Of a stretch of DNA of 12,519 bases, positions 7,077 to 12,519 are shown piece after piece. Both the position numbers and the translations under genes were made by a program. The stretch lies in assembly GCA_958402495.1 (NCBI GenBank), contig CATXTS010000050.1:1-12519 (forward strand), written 5' to 3'. Below the pieces are notes generated by a model that did no database searches, had not been told where the DNA came from, and worked only from the letters and a program-made list of their open reading frames with translations. The stretch comes from an uncultured Clostridiaceae bacterium (GTDB lineage Bacteria > Bacillota > Clostridia > TANB77 > CAG-508). The stretch's first letter is position 1. Every line of letters starts with the position of its first letter.

Positions 7077-7775
7077 TTATACTCCTCTTTCTATTTTTCT
7101 AAATGTTTTTCTTAATAAGTTATAATCTTCTTGTCCTAATATTTTTTGTGATACATATTGTAGTCCTAATTTGTATTGATTGCTTAATTTTCTAAATTTG
7201 ATTTTAGAGACTCTTTGATTATTATAAATAACGGTTTGGTCCCCTACTTCAAAAGGTAAATATATTTTTTCTTCATCCCATGTTATCTTCGTTCCTAGTG
7301 CTAAGAAATTTAAATAATCATCTTCTTCTTTTAAAGCATCTCTAGAGAAAAGAATTTTGGTTGCTTTTAAAGGATTAATTAGTCCACTAATGGCTTCTAA
7401 TCCTTTTTTTAAAGAATACATATCAAACGATGTAACAAAATAATTTTGGTCTACATTTTCAATATCCCAACTTTGAATAGCTTGGGGACTGTCTACGTCG
7501 ATTAAGGCAATATCATATTCAAATGGTGTTACCGTTGGCAGACCTAAGTATTTTCTAATATCTTCAAAGTTTTCAAACCCAACTGCTATATCAATTCCTT
7601 CAAATTCTGTTACATACGTTTTGGATGGTTTGATAGTTGGTATGATATATTTTGCTTTTTGTGTAATGGTACCATCTACTAGTAGAACCTTTTTACCGGT
7701 TTCTACTAGTATTTTGGCAATGTAGACTACAAAATCTGTTTTATCATAAGCTCCAATAAATCCAATTTTTTTCAC
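7077..7775 (-). CDS. CpaE-like ParA-family protein with degenerate P-loop (first copy)
   Basis: A 232-residue protein starting at GTG 7773-7775; CGGAGG nine bases upstream supports this non-ATG start. The N-terminal strand KIGFIGAY is followed by DKTDF instead of a glycine-rich GK(S/T) P-loop. A long helix and a strand KKVLLVDGT (28-36) then match the second strand of ParA/MinD proteins. The sequence DIALIDVDSP (88-97) fits the Walker B position. Overall it resembles a ParA/CpaE domain that lost its nucleotide-binding loop. It sits 18 bases after the cpaB-like gene and 3 bases before the other CpaE-like gene. The two are diverged in sequence, so if they arose by duplication it is old. A partner role in pilus localisation is inferred from context only. 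Confidence 0.65.
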   Translation of the reverse strand: MKKIGFIGAYDKTDFVVYIAKILVETGKKVLLVDGTITQKAKYIIPTIKPSKTYVTEFEGIDIAVGFENFEDIRKYLGLPTVTPFEYDIALIDVDSPQAIQSWDIENVDQNYFVTSFDMYSLKKGLEAISGLINPLKATKILFSRDALKEEDDYLNFLALGTKITWDEEKIYLPFEVGDQTVIYNNQRVSKIKFRKLSNQYKLGLQYVSQKILGQEDYNLLRKTFRKIERGV

Positions 7776-7793
7776 TTGCTTTTTCCTCCGTTA

Positions 7794-8702
7794 TTAATAA
7801 GTTGCACCTAAAGACTCTAAATAGCTTTGTCTTTCTTCTTTTGCTTTATTAATTTGTTCTTGTACTGCTTCTTGAATATTATCTAATTCATCTTCTCTAT
7901 ATTGACTTAAACCACCATTAATAACATTATTTCTAGTAGATTGATTTGCATTATAGATAGTCATTAAAGCATTCTTAGCTTCTGTTACAATATTTGGATT
8001 TCTATACATTAAATCTTGTACAGTTGCTTTTGGTATATACGTAGTGGTTGCTCCATTTTGCATACCTGGTTCTACATAAGTTGCTGCATATAAAACAGAA
8101 CCCTTCATAATATAAGCTTCTACAATGGCATTACTCATAACCACGGTATCTTCTTCTGACATCTGAAGTTTAATACTACTATAAGAATCCACCCCATCAA
8201 TCGTAGGAAGTTCTACACGCTTTTTAGATACCACTATAAAATCTTCTCCAGATGGCATACGAAGTCTAATATCTACGTAATCTCCTGTTTGAATTTGTGT
8301 TGGTAATAATACCATATTATATTCTTGTACACGCATATCATCTGTTGTTGGATTATCACTTTCTGTTACCATGTCTATAGTCATAACACTACCTTTTTTT
8401 ACTGCTATTTTAGCAATGGTATTTTCTGTAATATCTGCTATCGTTAGCGCATTACTTGGTATCATAGAAGATGCTACTGATTGTTTTTTTAATTTATCTA
8501 AACTAACCGTATCTCCTGAATTAATATCACTAGATACGACATACACTTCTTTCATTGAACTTACTTCTGTTTTCTTTTCTGTTTGTAATTTATTTAACTG
8601 TATAAATAGGAAACCAATAATGGTACCTGTAATTAGTAGTGTTACTAATACACCTATTAATAAATAATTATTTGCTTTTCTTTGCATTGGATTCATTGCC
8701 AT
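7794..8702 (-). CDS. CpaB/RcpC-like pilus assembly protein with SAF domain
   Basis: A 302-residue protein, first gene of the pilus operon. Start is ATG 8700-8702 with AGGAGG eight bases upstream; an in-frame ATG two codons later has poorer spacing. A transmembrane helix (about 13-35) anchors an extracytoplasmic part. It begins with an SAF-type domain (about 50-112): YVVSSDINSGDTVSLDKL, then PSNALTIADI and KKGSVMTIDMV, the usual order in CpaB/RcpC. Next comes a region containing TQIQTGDYVDIRLRMPSGEDF (about 135-155), also typical of CpaB, and the C-terminal about 50 residues are helical and charged. In diderms RcpC/CpaB works near the secretin. With no secretin here, a cell-wall or periplasm-like role supporting the filament is more plausible (inference). 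Confidence 0.82.
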   Translation of the reverse strand: MAMNPMQRKANNYLLIGVLVTLLITGTIIGFLFIQLNKLQTEKKTEVSSMKEVYVVSSDINSGDTVSLDKLKKQSVASSMIPSNALTIADITENTIAKIAVKKGSVMTIDMVTESDNPTTDDMRVQEYNMVLLPTQIQTGDYVDIRLRMPSGEDFIVVSKKRVELPTIDGVDSYSSIKLQMSEEDTVVMSNAIVEAYIMKGSVLYAATYVEPGMQNGATTTYIPKATVQDLMYRNPNIVTEAKNALMTIYNANQSTRNNVINGGLSQYREDELDNIQEAVQEQINKAKEERQSYLESLGATY

Positions 8703-8746
8703 AGTTATATCCTCCTTATTTTTGACAAAATATCATTACTTCTTTC

Positions 8747-8775
8747 ATTGTACAACAAAAAGCGCTTAAAAACAA
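8747..8775 (-). promoter_or_regulatory. Putative promoter of the pilus operon
   Basis: On the minus strand TTGTTT (8770-8775) is separated by 17 bases from TACAAT (8747-8752), 45 bases before the cpaB-like start. This leaves a leader of about 38 bases including the ribosome binding site. The spacer holds the perfect palindrome AAGCGCTT (8760-8767), a possible operator. The gap from 8703 to 8975 otherwise has only a terminator-like hairpin, a tandem CTTT(T)GTAAYA pair at 8809-8829, and no convincing gene. Confidence 0.5.
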
Positions 8776-8898
8776 TAAAATGAGATAACTGTAATCTAAA
8801 ATTAATATCTTTGTAATACTTTTGTAACATTCTTTCTTTTTTCCTTTTTCTGACATTCTTTTAGGTTGCTTTATGTACTAACCTGGTTCTAAAATGCA

Positions 8899-8946
8899 AA
8901 AATAAACTTTTCCTATTAGTTTTTTCTAATATAAAAAGTTTATTTT
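8899..8946 (-). terminator. AT-rich terminator-like hairpin separating the two blocks
   Basis: AAAATAAACTTTT (8899-8911) pairs perfectly with AAAAGTTTATTTT (8934-8946). Inside is a second 6-bp stem, TATTAG/CTAATA (8914-8919 with 8926-8931), around a T6 loop. The minus-strand 3' arm ends in TTTATTTT. It lies about 30 bases after the stop of the 9419-8976 gene and before the pilus promoter, the right place for a terminator. The low G+C of the stem keeps confidence moderate. Confidence 0.6.
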
Positions 8947-8975
8947 CGTTTTCTTACACTTCAATCCTATTTTTC

Positions 8976-9419
8976 TTATTTCCTATAACAACACCAAGAA
9001 GATTGGTTACCATTGGTATTGTTTCTGACATTTACACTAGCTACATTAGGTTGCACCGTATTGTTATTACAATTGCAGTTACAATTACACTCATTTCTAT
9101 CTGGTATGTTAGATAATCCTGTAATTCGAGCTGTTAGATTTGGTCTATCCGTATTTTGATTTTCCGTTCTATGGCAACTACAACCACATCCACCTCTTCT
9201 ATAAAAAATTTCTGCTAAGGCTGCTGCAATAAAGGCCAAAATTGTATAAACAATTACCCATACTAAGAAAGTAGCATCAAATACTGCAAAGGCTACAATT
9301 AAGTATATGGCAAAAAAAGTCGCTGCTGTTAAAAAGGGACATCTTAAAATTTTCTCTAGTACAAAAGCTAAAATAATCGTTGCTACAGGTAACGCAAAAT
9401 ATATTAATAATGTATTCAT
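8976..9419 (-). CDS. Small membrane protein (DUF2651/YbeF-like) with cysteine-rich tail
   Basis: A 147-residue protein, ATG 9417-9419, with AGGAGAG upstream. Residues 1-72 form about three transmembrane helices. The sequence FDATFLVWVIVYTILAF resembles the DUF2651 (Bacillus YbeF) family, whose function is unknown to me; the match is from memory of the pattern. Unlike that short family, this protein has an extra C-terminal tail of about 75 residues. It contains CGCSCH (78-83), CNCNCNC (111-117) and WCCYRK at the very end, nine of the ten cysteines, separated by asparagine-rich linkers. The tail could bind metal or form disulphides, depending on which side of the membrane it faces (inference). 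It follows truA after 68 bases and precedes a terminator-like hairpin. Confidence 0.75.
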   Translation of the reverse strand: MNTLLIYFALPVATIILAFVLEKILRCPFLTAATFFAIYLIVAFAVFDATFLVWVIVYTILAFIAAALAEIFYRRGGCGCSCHRTENQNTDRPNLTARITGLSNIPDRNECNCNCNCNNNTVQPNVASVNVRNNTNGNQSSWCCYRK

Positions 9420-9487
9420 ATAGATCTCTCCTTGCTTTTTTATGTTCTGCTATATGATATGCCTATTTTTATATTTTGGTTCCTTTT

Positions 9488-10225
9488 TTAGGTATATTCT
9501 ACGCTTACTAAATACAGAGCATATGGTGGTAAAGTTTTACCTGCTTTGGTTCTATCACCAGATTGAATAATTTCGGGGATTTCTTCTGGTTTTATTTTTC
9601 CATACCCTACCTCTACTAAGGTTCCAGCAATAATCCTGACCATATTATATAAAAAGCCATTGCCTGTCAATTCTATCAAAATTCTACCTTCTTTTTCTTC
9701 GATTTGTGCATGATAAATAGTTCTAACGCTACTTTTACTACTTGTGCCACTAGCTTTAAATCCTTTAAAATCATGTTCTCCTTCAAAATACTGTATGGCT
9801 TTTTTCATATTTTCTACGTTTAAAGACATAGGAATTTCATATTCTAGATTTCTAAAAATAGCGGAAGCTTGTTCTGCTGGATGCAAGATATAACAATAGG
9901 TTTTCTCTTTACAATTATATCTAGCATGAAAACGTAAGTCTACCTCTTCTGCTTTTTGAATACGAATTGTTTTTTTTAGTTTCGAATTAATGGCAATAGC
10001 CATTTTTTCGATTGGTATTTGGCTTTGTGTTTTAAAATTAGCCACTTGTCCTAAGGCATGTACACCTGCATCGGTTCTTCCAGAACCAATTAGTTCTACC
10101 TGTTCTCCTGTAACAGCTTCTATGGCTCTTTCTATTTCTCCTTGTATATTTAATCTATCTGGTTGTTTTTGCCAACCATTAAAGTCTTTTCCATCATATT
10201 CGATAGTTAATTTGATATTTCTCAT
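9488..10225 (-). CDS. truA: tRNA pseudouridine(38-40) synthase TruA
   Basis: A 245-residue protein of the normal TruA length. It isomerises uridines 38-40 in the anticodon stem-loop of many tRNAs in the cytoplasm. The N terminus RNIKLTIEYDGKDFNGWQKQ is the classic start of the family. GSGRTDAGVHA contains the catalytic aspartate (D52), and FLYNMVRIIAGTLVEVGYG and AGKTLPPYALYL are the conserved C-terminal blocks. Start is ATG 10223-10225, with AGGAG seven bases upstream. It follows the cdaA terminator and no separate promoter is visible, so expression may rely on read-through. Confidence 0.97.
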   Translation of the reverse strand: MRNIKLTIEYDGKDFNGWQKQPDRLNIQGEIERAIEAVTGEQVELIGSGRTDAGVHALGQVANFKTQSQIPIEKMAIAINSKLKKTIRIQKAEEVDLRFHARYNCKEKTYCYILHPAEQASAIFRNLEYEIPMSLNVENMKKAIQYFEGEHDFKGFKASGTSSKSSVRTIYHAQIEEKEGRILIELTGNGFLYNMVRIIAGTLVEVGYGKIKPEEIPEIIQSGDRTKAGKTLPPYALYLVSVEYT

Positions 10226-10250
10226 AGATAACTCCTATTCCTACTTTATA

Positions 10251-10294
10251 GAAAAACGCACTAAACTAATTTTCTTAGCATTAGTTTAATGCGT
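10251..10294 (-). terminator. Rho-independent terminator downstream of cdaA
   Basis: A 15-bp stem on the minus strand, ACGCATTAAACTAAT with ATTAGTTTAGTGCGT (one G-U pair, 9-base loop), is followed at once by TTTTT (10252-10256). It begins 5 bases after the cdaA stop. It is only about 25 bases ahead of truA, so partial termination would set the truA level. Confidence 0.8.
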
Positions 10295-10299
10295 ACTGT

Positions 10300-11259
10300 C
10301 TATTTTGTTTCTTTTTTCTCTTTTTCTTCTACTTCTATCTTTTCTGCTTCACTTACTTTTTTCTGAAATTTAGATTTCATCTTTTTAATACGTTCTGCTT
10401 TAATCCCTTTTCCCTCTCCTAATCGGTTAGTAACAATATTTTTTATTAATATTTTCTTTAAAGCATCTTCTTTTAAATCGGCAATTAAAGTGCCTTCTTT
10501 AGCAATCGAAATCTTTCCAGTTTCTTCAGAAATAACAACTGCTATTGCATCGGTTTCCTTAGATATACCAATAGCTGCTCTATGTCTAGTTCCTAGTTCT
10601 CTTGCAATTTCTTTATCATCTGCAAGTGGTAAGATACAAGCTGCTGCTTCTATTTTATTATTGCTAATTAAAACTGCTCCATCGTGTAATGGTGTATTTG
10701 GTACAAATAAATTTACTAGTAATTGTGGAGATACTTCTGCATGGATTTGTACTCCCGTCTCTGCAATATCCCTTATTTTAATATCTCTTTCAATAACAAT
10801 TAGTCCACCTGTTTTTGTTTTAGCTAACTCCTGTGCTGCAATCACTACTTTATAGATATCTTCTTTTGTCTTCGTAATAATATCTTTATCTATTCCAAAA
10901 AATTTAGTAAACTTATTGGTTCCTAATTGTTCTAATGCTCTTCTAAGTTCTGGTTGAAAAATCACTATCATGGCAATAACACCATAGGTCATAACAGATG
11001 TTAATATGTAATTTAAAATATCTAAATGTAACCAACCACTGATGGCTGTCATAATTATAAGTAGTGCGATTCCCTTAATTAATTGCCATACTCTAGAATT
11101 TTTGGTTACCTTAATAAACTTATAAGCTAAGAAAATAACAATTGTAATATCTAAAGCTAATGAAATGAGCCTAAATGGGTGTTCTTGTAATTGGTTCATA
11201 TAATTGACTACATTAAGGTTCCAAAAGTTATTAAATGCGGTCATAAAATCTTCTTTCAT
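10300..11259 (-). CDS. cdaA: Diadenylate cyclase CdaA (c-di-AMP synthase)
   Basis: A 319-residue membrane enzyme that condenses two ATP to cyclic di-AMP, the second messenger controlling potassium and osmolyte transport and wall homeostasis in Gram-positive bacteria. Three transmembrane helices (about 31-49, 57-75, 81-101) are followed by FQPELRRALEQLG, a CdaA hallmark. The DAC (DisA_N) domain then carries the catalytic DGA (193-195) and RHR (225-227) motifs. The tail (about 283-319) is a lysine/glutamate-rich extension. ATG 11257-11259 has an AAGGG ribosome binding site at a slightly long spacing; ATG 11242-11244 is an alternative start five codons in. CdaA is usually about 270-280 residues, so both ends are somewhat extended. 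It is co-transcribed with a 39-residue membrane peptide and followed by a terminator, without the usual cdaR and glmM. Confidence 0.95.
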   Translation of the reverse strand: MKEDFMTAFNNFWNLNVVNYMNQLQEHPFRLISLALDITIVIFLAYKFIKVTKNSRVWQLIKGIALLIIMTAISGWLHLDILNYILTSVMTYGVIAMIVIFQPELRRALEQLGTNKFTKFFGIDKDIITKTKEDIYKVVIAAQELAKTKTGGLIVIERDIKIRDIAETGVQIHAEVSPQLLVNLFVPNTPLHDGAVLISNNKIEAAACILPLADDKEIARELGTRHRAAIGISKETDAIAVVISEETGKISIAKEGTLIADLKEDALKKILIKNIVTNRLGEGKGIKAERIKKMKSKFQKKVSEAEKIEVEEKEKKETK

Positions 11260-11293
11260 ATCTTTTTATTTCCCTTCTTGTATTTCTATTTTC

Positions 11294-11413
11294 TTATAGG
11301 GCAATTAGATAATAAAGTAATGTTCCTCCCACTCCAACTATCATTAATAGGGCAAGTAGTAAAGCAACTACTTTTGTAACTATTTTTCCTGGTTCCATTT
11401 TTCTTTTTGCCAT
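11294..11413 (-). CDS. 39-residue single-helix membrane peptide upstream of cdaA
   Basis: A short gene from ATG 11411-11413 to TAA 11294-11296, with a perfect AAAGGAGG seven bases before the start. The peptide has a basic start MAKRKMEPGKIVTKV, then one hydrophobic helix to the end (VALLLALLMIVGVGGTLLYY). It recalls tiny Gram-positive membrane proteins such as Prli42 or DUF4044, but it is too short to assign by eye. It is the first gene after a strong sigma-A-type promoter and ends 35 bases before cdaA, so the two share a transcript. A link to CdaA or to a membrane stress system is speculation. The strong start signal, the clean match to a helix and the promoter position make it a real gene. 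Confidence 0.75.
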   Translation of the reverse strand: MAKRKMEPGKIVTKVVALLLALLMIVGVGGTLLYYLIAL

Positions 11414-11445
11414 AAAAAAACCTCCTTTGGCATTTACTATTCATA

Positions 11446-11474
11446 GTTATACCATAAAGGAAGTTGTTTTTCAA
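11446..11474 (-). promoter_or_regulatory. Sigma-A promoter of the small peptide-cdaA operon
   Basis: On the minus strand TTGAAA (11469-11474), a 17-base spacer and TATAAC (11446-11451) match the vegetative consensus closely. The predicted start is near 11439, giving a leader of about 26 bases with the AAAGGAGG site. Confidence 0.7.
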
Positions 11475-11542
11475 TCATTTTTTGAGTATTTTTGCATGGT
11501 ACTATCTCCCATACTTTCTTAAGTGCCATAAAGAGAACTTTT

Positions 11543-12478
11543 TTAATAGTATACTACCATAGCATGTCCATCGAAAATAGAATTTCCACTCACTAAATAT
11601 GGTAAAATCATAAGTGTTCCTCCTTGACTATTTAATTCTACTGTAAAAGTAGCATCACAAGTCTGGCTCCATGGACCAATCGTTGTGGTTTGTGTTGTAT
11701 AAGTTTTAACTGCCGTTCCCGATAAATCGATATTACGAGAAAAAGCAGGGTCTCCTCCACCTCCTCGATACATGGCTGTTACATAAGCTCTCTGACAATT
11801 AGCAGGAATCTGAAAGGTAATATTTCCATTTGTGGTAGAATAATCCATAAACACTTGCTTTGCTGAAACACCACTATTATATCCATTATTATAGCTATTG
11901 TTTACATCTGCCCCATTACCTGTTATTTTCTGTCCATTTACCCAGGCTGTAACTCCACTACTTAAGTTATTTGCATTGGCAGTTGCAGAGGTTTGACTAG
12001 CTAAGCTATTAGCTGTTACTTTCCCTGTACCATTATGATAACCTGCTGGTATGGTATAACTCTGTCCACAATTTAGACTACTACTAATGGCTCCTCGATT
12101 GGCCATTGTACCGGTTAATAGTTTTCCTCCACTATAGGCTTTATAACCTGTTAATATTTTATCTGCTGTCGCATTGGTCTGGGCTAATAAAGAATTTAAG
12201 TTATTTAATCGATTTTGTAAGTCCTGTATCTTTGCTTCTTTCTCACTGACTTGTTTTTTTAAATTAGCTATCTCTATATCTTTACTAGCTATTTGTGCTT
12301 TCAAATCTGCTATTTCTTTTTGTAAATTGGCTATTTGCGCATTGAAGTCTTCTATTTGTTTTTTTAATTCTGTATTTTCTGTCTGTAAGCTAGCTACCTG
12401 TTTTTGTAATTCTTCTACTTGTTTTTGTAGTAAAGCTATAATTTCGTCTTTCTTGGTACTTTCCTCATCTTCTGACAT
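11543..12478 (-). CDS. Coiled-coil protein with phage tail-fibre-like repeats
   Basis: A 311-residue protein. Residues about 10-103 are an almost unbroken heptad coiled coil (LQKQVEELQKQVASLQ and onward). Two related repeats follow: TNATADKIL..YKAYSGGKLLTGTM (101-125) and TSATANAN..VTAWVNGQKITGNG (163-189). Between them is a SYTIPAGYHNGTGKV motif, a combination I associate with tail or receptor-binding proteins of Firmicutes phages. The C-terminal about 110 residues are beta-rich, with a GGGG loop, and end in MVVYY. It has no signal peptide or membrane anchor. The start is uncertain: ATG 12476-12478 has only a weak GGTGG site, and the frame stays open upstream to the window edge (13 more codons), so the true protein may begin outside. 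A prophage-edge gene or trimeric fibre is the best guess. Confidence 0.7.
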   Translation of the reverse strand: MSEDEESTKKDEIIALLQKQVEELQKQVASLQTENTELKKQIEDFNAQIANLQKEIADLKAQIASKDIEIANLKKQVSEKEAKIQDLQNRLNNLNSLLAQTNATADKILTGYKAYSGGKLLTGTMANRGAISSSLNCGQSYTIPAGYHNGTGKVTANSLASQTSATANANNLSSGVTAWVNGQKITGNGADVNNSYNNGYNSGVSAKQVFMDYSTTNGNITFQIPANCQRAYVTAMYRGGGGDPAFSRNIDLSGTAVKTYTTQTTTIGPWSQTCDATFTVELNSQGGTLMILPYLVSGNSIFDGHAMVVYY

Positions 12479-12519
12479 TTCGCCACCAGTTTCTAATTCA
12501 TAATATAACTGGTTTAATT

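Noticed and set aside
8371..8667. 98-codon plus-strand open frame
   Set aside because: Antisense to the SAF domain of the cpaB-like gene, with no start signal.
8716..8856. Open frame of 46 codons on the minus strand between the terminator-like hairpin and the cpaB-like gene, with a hydrophobic middle
   Set aside because: It has no ribosome binding site and runs through the likely promoter; chance openness in AT-rich DNA is the simpler explanation.
10490..10855. 121-codon plus-strand open frame
   Set aside because: It lies wholly antisense to the conserved catalytic domain of cdaA and mirrors its codons.
11286..11474. 62-codon minus-strand frame overlapping the 39-residue peptide
   Set aside because: It would start at a TTG inside the promoter with no ribosome binding site, and the overlapping frame has a perfect site and a clean membrane helix.
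11543..11570. Palindrome TAGTATACTA at the end of the coiled-coil gene as a terminator
   Set aside because: Too short, pure AT-type stem with no loop and an A-run rather than a U-run after it on the transcribed strand.
12174..12503. 109-codon plus-strand open frame with repeated CFF/LAIC-like segments
   Set aside because: It is the antisense image of the heptad coiled coil; its repetitiveness comes from that.
1..12519. CRISPR arrays, tRNA or rRNA genes, insertion sequences
   Set aside because: No regularly spaced repeats, cloverleaf-like segments, transposase motifs or long terminal inverted repeats were seen on either strand.

Overview
The window is AT-rich DNA with every supportable gene on the minus strand. 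Strong AAGGAGG-type ribosome binding sites, sigma-A-like promoters, a CdaA-type diadenylate cyclase and a pilus operon with no secretin point to a low-GC Gram-positive (Firmicutes/Clostridia-like) chromosome, perhaps an uncultured gut lineage. That placement is inference, as no rRNA or marker tree is available.

In the direction of transcription (right to left) there are two blocks. Housekeeping/accessory block, 12519-8976: a coiled-coil protein with tail-fibre-like repeats (12478-11543); a clear sigma-A promoter (11446-11474) driving a 39-residue membrane peptide (11413-11294) and the c-di-AMP synthase cdaA (11259-10300); a rho-independent terminator (10251-10294); truA (10225-9488); and a small membrane protein with a cysteine-rich tail (9419-8976). 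An AT-rich terminator-like hairpin (8899-8946) closes this block.

Pilus block, 8702 to the left edge: a promoter at 8747-8775 precedes a tightly packed operon resembling a reduced Tad (type IVc pilus) machine. Its genes are a CpaB/RcpC-like SAF protein, two successive CpaE/ParA-like proteins that have both lost the Walker A lysine motif, a TadA-type secretion ATPase, a 693-residue protein that looks like TadB and TadC fused, and four small membrane proteins of one diverged pilin-like family. Three of the four start with the same MENASKALIIA sequence. The fourth lacks it but keeps the rest of the domain. The last copy runs off the left edge.

The ATPase gene is split by a single extra base inside the codons for its Walker A motif. 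Removing one T restores GEQGAGKTT and a 660-residue protein, so this is either a sequencing/assembly error or a very recent inactivation.

The likely working model is that the membrane-anchored ATPase drives the fused TadBC platform to assemble the MENASKA proteins into a surface filament, with CpaB and the two pseudo-ATPases as assembly or localisation factors. The pilin family, the paired pseudo-ATPases and the membrane anchor on the ATPase make this an atypical and possibly undescribed variant. No prepilin peptidase, secretin, tRNA, rRNA, CRISPR array or insertion sequence is visible.
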